NCBI RefSeq assembly: GCF_021261315.1
Contig: NZ_JAJSAX010000005.1
Span: 1-64,000, forward strand
Length of the DNA stretch: 64,000 nucleotides
Reading direction: 5' to 3'
Source of the DNA: Epilithonimonas sp. JDS
GTDB lineage: Bacteria; Bacteroidota; Bacteroidia; Flavobacteriales; Weeksellaceae
In this document: piece after piece, positions 36,569-45,228 of the stretch
Layout: every line of letters begins with the position of its first letter
Position numbering within the stretch: position 1 is the first letter of the stretch
The notes under the pieces: model-generated
What the model was told of the DNA's origin: nothing
Databases searched by the model: none
The model's input: the letters and a program-made list of their open reading frames with translations, nothing else
Made by a program: the position numbers and the translations under genes

Positions 36569-37471
36569 ATGAAAAAGATTCTAATAAGCGGCGCAACAGG
36601 ACTTGTAGGGAGAAAACTCTCACGAAAATTACACGAAAGAGGTTATCAGGTCGAGATTCTCGTCCGTTCCAAACCGGAAAATTCTGACTTCAAATCTTAC
36701 ATCTGGGATTACGAAAACGGCTTCCTGGAAGAAGGTGCTTTGAACGGCACCTACATCTTCATCCATCTTGCAGGCGCATCCATCAACAAGCGTTGGACAG
36801 AATCTTATAAAAAAGAGATCTATAGCAGCCGCATCAATTCTGCACAGTTCATTTACGAAGAAATGCAGAAACGGGGAATCCATCCGGAAGCATTTATTTC
36901 CTCATCTGCGGTCGGAATCTACGGACAGACAACGTCTCAACAGATTTTTTCTGAAACTGATCCGCCGGCAGAAGATTTTCTTGGCAAAGTCTGTAAAGAT
37001 TGGGAGCAGAAAGCGCATCAGTTTGGAAAGTTAGGAAGCAGAGTAGTCTGCATCAGAACTTCTACAGTTCTTTCCGAAACAGGCGGCGCTTTGGAAGTTC
37101 TCAAAAAACCAATCGAAATGAATTTCGGAGCAGTTTTAGGAAGCGGCGATCAATATTTTCCATGGATTCATATCGATGATTTGCTTAATATTTATTTCAA
37201 AGCGGTGGAAGATGTCTCTATGAATGGCGCTTACAACGCAGTTGCACCAGATTTTGTAAACAACAGAGAACTGACAAAAAAAATAGCTTCTCATCTTGAT
37301 AAGAAAATCTGGCTGCCAAATATCCCAAAATTTATCATCAAAACAGTTTTAGGCGAAATGTCAGTTTTGGCTTTGGAAGGAAGTAGAATTTCATCAAAAA
37401 AGATTGAAAATGCTGGTTTCAAATTCCAGTATAACAATCTTGAAAAAGCTTTGAGTGATGTAATCAATTAA
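36569..37471 (+). CDS. TIGR01777-type NAD(P)-binding epimerase-like protein
   Basis: A 300-residue extended short-chain dehydrogenase of the TIGR01777/SDR39U1 group. The cofactor loop is ISGATGLVGRKL (6-17); the family signature HLAGASINKRWTESYKKEI follows at ~70-88, and SSSAVGIYG (~110-118) replaces the usual catalytic segment. The C-terminal DUF1731-like end (KIWLPNIPKFIIKTVLGEM) is present. No substrate is known for the family. Length is typical. Confidence 0.9.
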   Translation: MKKILISGATGLVGRKLSRKLHERGYQVEILVRSKPENSDFKSYIWDYENGFLEEGALNGTYIFIHLAGASINKRWTESYKKEIYSSRINSAQFIYEEMQKRGIHPEAFISSSAVGIYGQTTSQQIFSETDPPAEDFLGKVCKDWEQKAHQFGKLGSRVVCIRTSTVLSETGGALEVLKKPIEMNFGAVLGSGDQYFPWIHIDDLLNIYFKAVEDVSMNGAYNAVAPDFVNNRELTKKIASHLDKKIWLPNIPKFIIKTVLGEMSVLALEGSRISSKKIENAGFKFQYNNLEKALSDVIN

Positions 37472-37527
37472 TTTGATTTCAGTTTGATTTTAAAATTAGT
37501 AATTTTGAAATTAAACTAATTGAATCA

Positions 37528-38142
37528 ATGAAATACATAATTACTTTAAGAAGTTTAGTATCCTTAAGTTTTCTACTTTTTTTTCTTCCGTTTTTGAGGA
37601 CTTGCTCGGAGAAATCGATTGAAAATTTACATTCAGAAGAAGTAACCGCAGTTTTAATTGTAGATTCTGCAAATAAGGTTATCGAAGGAAATGATACAAT
37701 TAGAACCTTCAAGGCTCCATCAAAACAAAAAGAAACAAAATTTTTACAACAAGAAAAAGAGAATAGAATAGTAAGAATTAATAATGCTAAAAGGGAATTT
37801 ACATTTAATTTTTATACACTTTTGGTGAAGACATTGTTTACGGACAAATTGCATAAGAGTTCTTTTTTTGAATCGTCGTTTTATTATTTATCAGGCTATT
37901 TTTTAGTTTTGATATCAACCATAATAATGTGGATTTCATCATTCTTAAACAAAATAAAAACAGTACAAATTTTATCGTCAATTAATTTGATTTTATTAAG
38001 TAGTTCTACAATTTTACTTTACTTTTGCGAAGCTTTAGAAGAATTGGATCAAATCAAAATTGGTTATTATTTAATCTTTATTAATTTTATTCTAATCATT
38101 ATATTTTCTAGAAAAATTCTGAAAGACAATCAAACAGTTTAA
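37528..38142 (+). CDS. Hypothetical membrane protein
   Basis: A 204-residue protein, unusually AT-rich compared with its neighbours. An N-terminal hydrophobic segment (~8-24) ends in LRTCSEKS, a borderline lipobox; a polar ~80-residue segment follows; then three hydrophobic helices (~120-140, ~147-167, ~176-194). No known domain. The base composition and lack of relatives I recognise suggest an accessory gene. It ends 10 bp before the coiled-coil membrane protein gene, so they may be cotranscribed. Confidence 0.6.
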   Translation: MKYIITLRSLVSLSFLLFFLPFLRTCSEKSIENLHSEEVTAVLIVDSANKVIEGNDTIRTFKAPSKQKETKFLQQEKENRIVRINNAKREFTFNFYTLLVKTLFTDKLHKSSFFESSFYYLSGYFLVLISTIIMWISSFLNKIKTVQILSSINLILLSSSTILLYFCEALEELDQIKIGYYLIFINFILIIIFSRKILKDNQTV

Positions 38143-38152
38143 AAAATCAGCA

Positions 38153-38695
38153 ATGAAAATCACAGAAGAAACTCAGGAAAGACTGACTATTTTAGAGAAG
38201 ATCGCCAATGGAATCATCTGGTGGGTAGGATCTATCCAGTCATTAGTTTTCCATACGATTTTCTTTATCGTGTGTTTTGCATTACCTATTTTTAAAATCG
38301 TTGAGTTCGAACATATGTTGTTGGTTCTCACAACAGTTGTATCTTTGGAGGCTATTTATTTAGCGATTTTCATTCAAATGTCTGTCAACAAAAGTACAGA
38401 ACATATCGAGGATCTGAAGGAAGATGTAAATGAAATCCAGGAAGATATTGATGAAATCCAAGAAGACATCGAGGAAATCCAGGAAGATGTAGAGGAGATT
38501 CAGGAAGACATTGACGAGATCCAGGAAGATGTAGAGGAAATCAACGAGGATGACGACGAAGAAGACCACAGCGAACGCGCCAGAACGGTAATGTTGAAGA
38601 GCAAAGTTTCCAATAACAAAAATGATATCAAAAACCTCAAAGACAAGATCAAAGAACTGGAAGGTTTGATTGAAAGTCTGAAGAAAAAAGAGTAA
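38153..38695 (+). CDS. Two-helix membrane protein with acidic heptad coiled coil (DUF1003/iron permease-like)
   Basis: A 180-residue protein. Two membrane helices (~22-48 and 54-78), ending YLAIFIQMSVNKS, resemble DUF1003 or the small low-affinity iron-permease-like family. Residues 90-131 are six exact seven-residue repeats of the form ED(I/V)xEIQ, which place Ile/Val at 3-4 spacing: an ideal but very acidic coiled coil. A Lys-rich helix follows (IKNLKDKIKELEGLIESLKKKE region) and could pair with it. The repeat is encoded by a 21-bp tandem DNA unit, prone to expansion. It ends 3 bp from the convergent monooxygenase gene. Confidence 0.7.
   Translation: MKITEETQERLTILEKIANGIIWWVGSIQSLVFHTIFFIVCFALPIFKIVEFEHMLLVLTTVVSLEAIYLAIFIQMSVNKSTEHIEDLKEDVNEIQEDIDEIQEDIEEIQEDVEEIQEDIDEIQEDVEEINEDDDEEDHSERARTVMLKSKVSNNKNDIKNLKDKIKELEGLIESLKKKE
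38420..38545 (+). repeat. Six 21-bp units inside the coiled-coil gene
   Basis: Each unit encodes seven residues of the type EDIDEIQ; DNA copies differ mostly at third positions, so the protein repeat is kept while the DNA diverges. Confidence 0.9.
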
Positions 38696-38698
38696 TTT

Positions 38699-39811
38699 TT
38701 ATAATTCCAATTTCACAATTTTCTCCATCTGCCTCTGATTCACACTTTCCGGCATATTTCTAAAAACAAAATTCCGAAGTCTTGTGAAATTCTCCCACTG
38801 CGCCACTTTCCCAAGCGTCCAACTGGTTTCTACAATGTGATTCACTTTTGATCTTCTGATCTTTTCGAATTGATGAAAGATTTTGTTCCAGTCTTTTTCA
38901 GTTTCTAGAAGTTTTCCGATGATGTACGCATCCTCGACTGCTTGGCAACCACCTTGTCCCATATTAGGTGTTGTGGCGTGTGCTGCGTCTCCAATCAAAC
39001 AAAGATTTTCTGCAGACCATTTTTCCATTGGTTTTAGGTCGATGATGTCATTCAGAATGATGTTTTCTTTCGAAGTTTTAGAGATCATTTGCAACACATC
39101 AGGATGAAATTCCGTGAAGGTTTCCATTAGGTCAATATCATCAGAATAGAATTTTTCATTCACCAAAGCATACCAATACAATGTATTTTCCTTGATCTTC
39201 ACAAAGCCGAAACGTTTTCCTTTTCCCCACATTTCATAGGCGTTGTGGCTGTATTTTTCTGGGATTTCGGTGGTCAGGATTCCGCGCCAACATTTTTGTT
39301 TCGCTTCCCGAATTTTTCCAGATTTAAGAATTTCATTTCGAACCAAAGATTTTACACCATCAGCTCCAAAGACAATCTCACTTTCGATTTCTGTTTTGTC
39401 TTCAAAAATCAAATGGTAATTTTCCTTCTTCTCAATTGTTGAAAGACGTTTATCAAGGATGATATGTTCTGATATATTCTCACTCAAGACTCTTTGAAGT
39501 TCAGCTCGGTGAATCGCAATATTGCAAACCTTGTATTTGCTTTCAAGCTTCAGAACGTCGGTTTTTGAAATGGTTTTCAGCTTTTCATCAGTGATTATCA
39601 AAGCGTGCATTTTGGTTCCTGCATTTTCAATCTTTTCTTTCAAACCGAGTTTATCGAAGATCTGCATTGCATTTCCTGCCATTGCTATTCCAGCGCCTAC
39701 AGGTTTTATTTCCGGCGCGCTTTCATAGATTTTGAAATCGATGTTGTGTTGCTTTAGAACATTTCCCAAAGTCAATCCGCCAATTCCGCCACCGATGATT
39801 GAGATTTTCAT
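38699..39811 (-). CDS. FAD-dependent monooxygenase
   Basis: A 370-residue group A flavin monooxygenase (PHBH fold). The dinucleotide loop is SIIGGGIGGLTLG (4-16), and GDAAHATTPNMGQGGCQAVE (~271-290) binds FAD ribityl; the middle ADGVKSLVR motif contacts both FAD and NADPH. The substrate is unknown. The fold includes Tet(X), but resemblance at this level does not show tetracycline inactivation. The start codon shares one base with the previous gene's stop (TAATG), so translation is probably coupled to the DUF2007-like protein. Confidence 0.88.
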   Translation of the reverse strand: MKISIIGGGIGGLTLGNVLKQHNIDFKIYESAPEIKPVGAGIAMAGNAMQIFDKLGLKEKIENAGTKMHALIITDEKLKTISKTDVLKLESKYKVCNIAIHRAELQRVLSENISEHIILDKRLSTIEKKENYHLIFEDKTEIESEIVFGADGVKSLVRNEILKSGKIREAKQKCWRGILTTEIPEKYSHNAYEMWGKGKRFGFVKIKENTLYWYALVNEKFYSDDIDLMETFTEFHPDVLQMISKTSKENIILNDIIDLKPMEKWSAENLCLIGDAAHATTPNMGQGGCQAVEDAYIIGKLLETEKDWNKIFHQFEKIRRSKVNHIVETSWTLGKVAQWENFTRLRNFVFRNMPESVNQRQMEKIVKLEL

Positions 39812-40308
39812 TATTTAACGTTTTGTTTTTTACGCTTCTTATATTTTATCCATTGAACAAGCATTGAAATAACTACAAACAAATAAAATAGAAATATGAG
39901 GTTACCAAAAAAATCAAAATTTAAATTTAAGTCATCACCTCCTTGAACGAACAATATTATGATGATAGAAATGATAGGAACGAACAATATTGTAAACAAC
40001 AGGAATGGGTAATTCTTAACATTCCAATAGAAAAAAGGTATTTTTCCTCCAGTGAAATGTCCCGGATTTAGGCTATTGTTATGCCAATCTTCAAAATCTT
40101 TCTGAAAATTTTCATCTACGTCAACCTCATTCTCATCTAAGTTTAGATTATTGATGATTCGCAATATATTCGCTTTCTGTATGTCTTCGGAAAATAAAAT
40201 TAAATTTTCAATATCTATAGAATGTGGAATCTCTTGCTCATTTAGAATTAAATGAACGTATTCTAAGTTAGAAGCAAATTTGAATTTTTTAATTTCAATC
40301 ATCTTCAA
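39811..40308 (-). CDS. Membrane protein with DUF2007-like N-terminus
   Basis: A 165-residue protein. The first ~70 residues read like the small DUF2007 domain (FASNLEYVHLILNEQEIPHS then FSEDIQKANILRIIN), followed by two hydrophobic segments (~101-121 and ~132-152) and a basic tail (KYKKRKKQ). DUF2007 is a putative signal-transduction domain with no known ligand. It is translationally coupled to the FAD monooxygenase through a TAATG overlap. The domain call rests on pattern only. Confidence 0.6.
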   Translation of the reverse strand: MKMIEIKKFKFASNLEYVHLILNEQEIPHSIDIENLILFSEDIQKANILRIINNLNLDENEVDVDENFQKDFEDWHNNSLNPGHFTGGKIPFFYWNVKNYPFLLFTILFVPIISIIIILFVQGGDDLNLNFDFFGNLIFLFYLFVVISMLVQWIKYKKRKKQNVK

Positions 40309-40312
40309 AAAT

Positions 40313-40342
40313 ACAAAAAAAGCAAGACCAAAAAGTCTTGCT
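40313..40342 (-). terminator. Terminator of rpoD
   Basis: AGCAAGAC/GTCTTGCT stem; a T run follows on the minus strand. Confidence 0.85.
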
Positions 40343-40368
40343 TCAATTTCATTCCGAAAAAGGAATTC

Positions 40369-41235
40369 TTATTTTCCAAGGTAAGATTTCAAAATCTTAC
40401 TTCTTGTGTTGTGTTTCAATCTTTTGATCGCTTTTTCTTTGATCTGACGAACTCTTTCTCTCGTAAGGTCAAAAGTTTCACCGATTTCTTCAAGCGTCAT
40501 TGGATGCTTTCCGTTCAATCCGAAATACAATCTTACCAAGTCAGCCTCTCTAGGAGTCAAAGTTTGAAGCGCTCTTTCGATTTCGATTTGCAGGGATTCC
40601 AACATCAAATCCTTATCCGGACTAGGCGATTCTCCCGAACGCAAAACGTCATAAAGGTTAGAATCTTCACCTTCCACAAGCGGCGCATCCATCGATAGGT
40701 GACGACCACTGTTTTTCATAGATTCCTTGATGTCTTCCTCGCTCATATCAAGAACTTCTGCCAACTCTTCCGGAGAAGGTGGTCTTTCGTTCTCTTGCTC
40801 CAGGTGAGCATAAGCTTTGTTGATCTTGTTGATAGAACCAATCTTATTCAATGGTAATCTCACAATTCTCGACTGCTCGGCCAAAGCCTGCAAAATCGAC
40901 TGACGAATCCACCAAACAGCGTAGGAGATAAATTTGAAACCTCTCGTCTCATCATATCTTTTCGCCGCTTTCATTAGACCAAGATTTCCTTCGTTGATCA
41001 GATCGGGAAGAGAAAGTCCCTGATTCTGATACTGCTTGGAAACGGAAACCACGAAACGTAAGTTAGCTTTGATCAATTTTTCCAACGCAGCTCTGTCGCC
41101 AGCGCGGATTCTTTGTGCTAAATCTACCTCTTCATCGGCCGTGATCAATTCCACTTTTCCGATTTCTTGCAGATACTTGTCTAGTGATGCGGTTTCCCTG
41201 TTGGTAACCTGTTTTGTAATTTTTAATTGTCTCAT
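40369..41235 (-). CDS. rpoD: Primary sigma factor RpoD/SigA
   Basis: A 288-residue sigma-70 of the short Bacteroidota type without region 1.1. Region 1.2 includes [14 protein letters not shown] (~19-32), region 2 has [19 protein letters not shown] and [14 protein letters not shown] (~101-114), region 3 follows, and region 4 holds [20 protein letters not shown] (~246-265). It should direct transcription from the TAnnTTTG promoters noted here. The gene is alone on its strand and ends in its own terminator. Confidence 0.97.
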   Translation of the reverse strand: MRQLKITKQVTNRETASLDKYLQEIGKVELITADEEVDLAQRIRAGDRAALEKLIKANLRFVVSVSKQYQNQGLSLPDLINEGNLGLMKAAKRYDETRGFKFISYAVWWIRQSILQALAEQSRIVRLPLNKIGSINKINKAYAHLEQENERPPSPEELAEVLDMSEEDIKESMKNSGRHLSMDAPLVEGEDSNLYDVLRSGESPSPDKDLMLESLQIEIERALQTLTPREADLVRLYFGLNGKHPMTLEEIGETFDLTRERVRQIKEKAIKRLKHNTRSKILKSYLGK

Positions 41236-41360
41236 ATAAAAACCTCATTCTTTAGGTTGCATTATATTATACGATCAGAAACCCAAAAAGGTTACAAATA
41301 TTTTATTTTCATCAGATTAATCTTCAATTTTAACGTATTTTAAAACAAATTAATAATATT

Positions 41361-41452
41361 TGGGCAGCTTTTTCCGCCTTCCACTCCCAATCTTTTTGCC
41401 TTCGCTTTACCAGGTTCAAAAAAGGATTTCCGTTCAAGTCGGGCTGCAGATG
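41361..41452. repeat. GGCAGC/GGCTGCAG intergenic repeat (family B)
   Basis: GGGCAGCTTTTTCCGCCTTC to AAGTCGGGCTGCAGAT, ~92 bp; the ends match 22081-22191 and the middle differs. The gene-free stretch 41236-41695 holds this element and the palindrome at 41487. Confidence 0.85.
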
Positions 41453-41486
41453 CGGTATAAAAACAAAACACAGTAAAAAAACACGA

Positions 41487-41539
41487 TTTTGTCATTCCGT
41501 AGGAATCTAAACTGCTGAGATTCCTACGGAATGACAAAA
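41487..41539. repeat. Perfect 22-bp palindromic repeat (family C)
   Basis: Arms of 22 bp, containing GTCATTCCGTAGGAATC and its exact inverse, flank nine bases. A related copy with paired changes is at 53889-53944. Confidence 0.9.
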
Positions 41540-41683
41540 ATGTTTTAAAAAAAATCCGCAAAATCGCCAAAATAGGCAATAGAGTTAAAAATATCACTCA
41601 TTAATATATGATTATTTCTCTGTAAATCAATTATTCTTAACAAAAATTAAGTATTCAAAATTCTCTGTATCGATTCTAATTGT

Positions 41684-41691
41684 TATTTTTG
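41684..41691 (+). promoter_or_regulatory. -7 box overlapping the gldD start region
   Basis: TATTTTTG ends only four bases before the gldD ATG, so the transcript may be leaderless. Confidence 0.5.
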
Positions 41692-41695
41692 CCGA

Positions 41696-42256
41696 ATGTT
41701 TAAAAATCTGATCAGAGTTTTCATCGGCTTATCACTTTTCTCCTGCGCCAAAGAACCGGTTCCAAAACCAAAAGGCGACCTGCGTTTGGAATATCCGGCC
41801 CCGAAATATCTGAACTTTTCTGCACCTTGCGATTACTCATTTGATTACTCGGATTTTGCAAAGATCAAAGATGCAAAACAAGCGTGCTGGTACAATCTCT
41901 CGTATCCTGGGATGAAAGCCAATGTTTTCATCACTTATTTTCCAATCAAAAGTGATTTTCCGCTTCACGTGAAGGAAGTTGAGAAAATGGTGTACGAACA
42001 TACCATCAAAGCAAGCTCGATTGATACTAAATCTTTTGCGTATCCTGAAAAACACGTTTACGGAAATTTCTACGAACTGAATGGTCAAACTGCTTCCAAC
42101 ATTCAGTTTTATGTAACAGACAGCACGAGACATTTTGTGACCGGAAATTTGTATTTCAATTCACGTCCACGTCCCGATTCTTTGGCGCCGGCGGTAGATT
42201 ATATCAAAAAAGACCTTTTGCATCTGATAGATTCGTTTGAATGGAAAACTAAATAA
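41696..42256 (+). CDS. gldD: Gliding motility lipoprotein GldD
   Basis: A 186-residue lipoprotein: signal peptide and lipobox GLSLFSCAKE with Cys17, then the conserved proline-rich RLEYPAPKYLNF. Later landmarks I recognise are CWYNLSYPGMKANVFITYFP (~62-81) and VTDSTRHFVTGNLYFNSRPR (~140-159). GldD is needed for gliding in Flavobacterium and is kept in T9SS-bearing non-gliding relatives. The window's T9SS cargo genes agree with this setting. It is followed by a PfkB kinase gene after 97 bp. Confidence 0.93.
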   Translation: MFKNLIRVFIGLSLFSCAKEPVPKPKGDLRLEYPAPKYLNFSAPCDYSFDYSDFAKIKDAKQACWYNLSYPGMKANVFITYFPIKSDFPLHVKEVEKMVYEHTIKASSIDTKSFAYPEKHVYGNFYELNGQTASNIQFYVTDSTRHFVTGNLYFNSRPRPDSLAPAVDYIKKDLLHLIDSFEWKTK

Positions 42257-42353
42257 GAAACAAGAATAAAGGCAAAAGACAACAAGAATAAAAAAAATAA
42301 CAATATATAGGTAATCAGCGAAAAGCCAATTGCCATTAGCAAAAACTTAAATT

Positions 42354-43274
42354 ATGAAATTACTAGCAGTAGGAACTGTAGCATTTGATGCCATCGAAAC
42401 ACCTTTTGGAAAAACAGATAAAATTCTTGGTGGTGCAGCCACATACATTGGACTTGCAGCAGCAGCTTTGGACACAGACGTTAGTTTGGTTTCCGTAATC
42501 GGCGGCGATTTCCCACAGGAATACCTTGATATGATGACTTCAAAAAACATCAATGTAGACGGTGTGGAAATGGTGAAAGACGGGAAAACTTTCTTCTGGA
42601 GCGGAAAATACCACAATGACCTAAACTCCAGAGATACTTTGGTTACAGAACTGAATGTTTTGGCAGATTTTGACCCAAAAGTTCCTGAGCATTCTTCGGA
42701 AGCAGAAGTTCTTTTGTTAGGAAATCTTGATCCTGTAGTTCAGCTTTCTGTTTTGGAAAAAATGAAAACGCAGCCGAAATTGGTGATCCTTGATACAATG
42801 AATTTCTGGATGGACATCGCTTGGGACAACTTGATGAAAGTCATTGCAAAAACAGACGTTATCACTATTAATGATGAGGAAGCAAGACAACTTTCCGGAG
42901 AATATTCTTTGGTAAAAGCGGCTAAGAAAATCCACACATTAGGACCAAAATATGTGATCATCAAAAAAGGAGAACACGGCGCATTGCTTTTCCACGACGG
43001 AAAAATCTTTGCAATTCCTGCGTTGCCTTTGGAAGAAGTTTTTGATCCAACCGGCGCTGGAGACACTTTCGCAGGCGGATTTGCATCTTATCTTACCAAG
43101 AAAGAAGATTTCAGTTTTGAAAGTATGAAAACAGCGATCATCGTTGGAAGTGCAATGGCATCTTTCACGGTAGAGAAATTCGGGACAGAAAGAATAGAAA
43201 ATGTTACGAAAGAAGAATTGAGCGACAGAATCAATCAGTTCAAAGAATTGACAGCATTCGAATCTGTCATCTAA
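42354..43274 (+). CDS. PfkB-family sugar kinase
   Basis: A 306-residue ribokinase-like kinase. The glycine pair for substrate binding is in KILGGAATYIGLAAAALDTD (~23-42), and the second PfkB signature DPTGAGDTFAGGFASYL (~231-247) contains the catalytic base Asp. It should phosphorylate a sugar or nucleoside with ATP; the substrate is not evident. It lies between gldD and two parvulin genes on one strand, an order I recall as common in this group. Confidence 0.9.
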   Translation: MKLLAVGTVAFDAIETPFGKTDKILGGAATYIGLAAAALDTDVSLVSVIGGDFPQEYLDMMTSKNINVDGVEMVKDGKTFFWSGKYHNDLNSRDTLVTELNVLADFDPKVPEHSSEAEVLLLGNLDPVVQLSVLEKMKTQPKLVILDTMNFWMDIAWDNLMKVIAKTDVITINDEEARQLSGEYSLVKAAKKIHTLGPKYVIIKKGEHGALLFHDGKIFAIPALPLEEVFDPTGAGDTFAGGFASYLTKKEDFSFESMKTAIIVGSAMASFTVEKFGTERIENVTKEELSDRINQFKELTAFESVI

Positions 43275-43327
43275 AATTTAACCTTACACAAATTTATCAC
43301 TCAAAAGGGTGTTATTAAATATTTCAA

Positions 43328-45163
43328 ATGAAGAAAATTTTGTTTCCTGCAGTTTTGGCATTCGTGTCTCAAACGGCTTTTTCACAATATTTGATCGTTG
43401 GCAAAGACAGCATCTCTGTAAAAGATTACATCAAAGAAAATAAATATGGTCTGGAAAACAACGGACCGGATAAATCCGTCAATTCGACGGTAGAATTCCT
43501 TTTGTTACAGCAGTTGGCAAAAGAGAAAAAAGCAGATACGCTTAATTTCTTCGTGAATTCTGTCAATCAGAAAATGACGGAGCTGAGAGAGCAGAAGTTC
43601 TATCCAAAACCGATTATCGATCCTTTGCTTCAGGATTTTGTAAACTCCAGCAAAACGGAAACGCAGGTTCTCCTTTTCATCAAAGAAAAAAAGGCTGACG
43701 ATAAAACCGATTACAAGGCACTTTATAATCAGGTAAAAGCAGGAAAAATGAAGATGGAAGATTTCCTTGCAAAGAATGCAAATCCGGAAGCTTCCAAAGC
43801 ATTTTACGTCAAGCCCGGAATGTTGGATTACGAACTGTATCAGCAGGTAAAAAATGCACCGGTTAATTCTTACACCACATTCATCGACAAACCAAATGTT
43901 GTAGGTTTTGCAAAAGTTGTTGCAACAAGACCAAGCTTAGGTTATATGATTTTTGGTGTCTTGACAATTCCAAATGATGCGAATTATGAAGCTAACAAAG
44001 CAAAAATCTACAAGGAATTAGAATCAGGAAAGAAATTCCAGGCTGTGGTGAAGGAATATGGAGCCACAGAAGATGAGAAAAATTCAGGTGGCGCTGTGAT
44101 GGGTTCACCTATCTTGCCGGATGATGTTTACAATGCTTTGAAAGGTCAGTTGAAAGATTTCTATACAAAAACACCAATTCTTTTTGGTGATAAATATTTT
44201 ATTTTTAATATTTATAATATTGAGCCTTACGTTTTTACAGACGCCAATAGAAGCTTTTTCCAGAAAGAAATGCTGGCAACAAGTTATGGTGAAGAAGTGA
44301 CTTCAAAATTAATCGATTGGCTGAAGACGCAGGATAAATTTACAGAAACGCCAGAGTTTTTGGAAATTAAAAAGTCTTATCAGGCTTATCTTAATCCAAA
44401 AAATCCTAAAGCTGTCCTTTTCTCTTACGGAAAAAACAGCGTGAACTACGAGGATTTCAAAAAAGCGATTGATGCGCAATACAAAAACTTAGAACAGATC
44501 CCAACCAATCAATGGTCCGAGCTTGTCAATTATCAGGCGCAGCAGTATATGGTTGGCGTTTATGCTAAGAATTTCCCGAATCTTCCGGATGTGAAACCAG
44601 AAATTGATGATGTCAAAAAAAATCTGTATTCTGAATACATCTTTTCCGAATATCTGAAAGACGAAGTGAAAAATAATCCGAAACTTTACACCGATTATTA
44701 CAACGAAAACAAGTCGAAATTTGTCTGGGAAAAAAGAGCAGACTCCAGAGCAGCTGTCATTTCCGATCCCAAACTTCTGAAGGAAATTGAAAAAGAAATG
44801 AAAGATCCGAAGAAATGGGAAGCTCTGAAAACGAAATACAAAAATCAGGTCAACGATAAAAACCAGGTTTTGGTTCATTTTGAAGAAGGCAAGATCCAGG
44901 AATCTTCTGATATTTTCAAGAAAAATAATGTGCCTTTCAAAAAAGGAACGTTTACGACTAAGATTTCCAACAGAGATGTGGTTGTTTCCATCGATGGACT
45001 TTTGCCGGAACAGCAGATGACACAGGTGGAAGCTCAGGAAGATATGACGGATGCAGTGACAGAGAAACTGCTTCAAAAAACAATTGCCGAGCAGCGTGCT
45101 AAAACCAAAGTTGAAATTCAGCCTGCTTTTATGGCAGAACTGAATAAAAATTTTAAGAAATAA
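43328..45163 (+). CDS. Exported peptidylprolyl isomerase (parvulin type)
   Basis: A 611-residue periplasmic protein with a signal peptide (ALAFVSQTAFSQ). A parvulin-like domain is seen at ~200-310: LTIPNDANYEANKAKIYKEL, then the GGAVMGSPILPDDVYNALKG segment. The C-terminal ~250 residues are charged and helical, with YYNENKSKFVWEKRADSRA (~456-474) beginning a degenerate second domain. It likely helps outer-membrane or secreted proteins fold. The next gene is a SurA-like protein 65 bp downstream, so the two probably work together. Confidence 0.88.
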   Translation: MKKILFPAVLAFVSQTAFSQYLIVGKDSISVKDYIKENKYGLENNGPDKSVNSTVEFLLLQQLAKEKKADTLNFFVNSVNQKMTELREQKFYPKPIIDPLLQDFVNSSKTETQVLLFIKEKKADDKTDYKALYNQVKAGKMKMEDFLAKNANPEASKAFYVKPGMLDYELYQQVKNAPVNSYTTFIDKPNVVGFAKVVATRPSLGYMIFGVLTIPNDANYEANKAKIYKELESGKKFQAVVKEYGATEDEKNSGGAVMGSPILPDDVYNALKGQLKDFYTKTPILFGDKYFIFNIYNIEPYVFTDANRSFFQKEMLATSYGEEVTSKLIDWLKTQDKFTETPEFLEIKKSYQAYLNPKNPKAVLFSYGKNSVNYEDFKKAIDAQYKNLEQIPTNQWSELVNYQAQQYMVGVYAKNFPNLPDVKPEIDDVKKNLYSEYIFSEYLKDEVKNNPKLYTDYYNENKSKFVWEKRADSRAAVISDPKLLKEIEKEMKDPKKWEALKTKYKNQVNDKNQVLVHFEEGKIQESSDIFKKNNVPFKKGTFTTKISNRDVVVSIDGLLPEQQMTQVEAQEDMTDAVTEKLLQKTIAEQRAKTKVEIQPAFMAELNKNFKK

Positions 45164-45228
45164 TTATAACAAAAAATGAAGCAGAATTGGTTGATAATCT
45201 TAATTTTGCAGCTTAATAAATATAAATA

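Noticed and set aside
38699-39811. Tet(X)-type tetracycline resistance
   Set aside because: Only general FAD-monooxygenase motifs are seen; nothing specific to Tet(X) can be claimed.
44489-45076. 195-codon minus-strand frame inside the parvulin gene
   Set aside because: Antisense shadow of a long conserved gene; Phe-rich translation typical of A-rich coding DNA read backwards.
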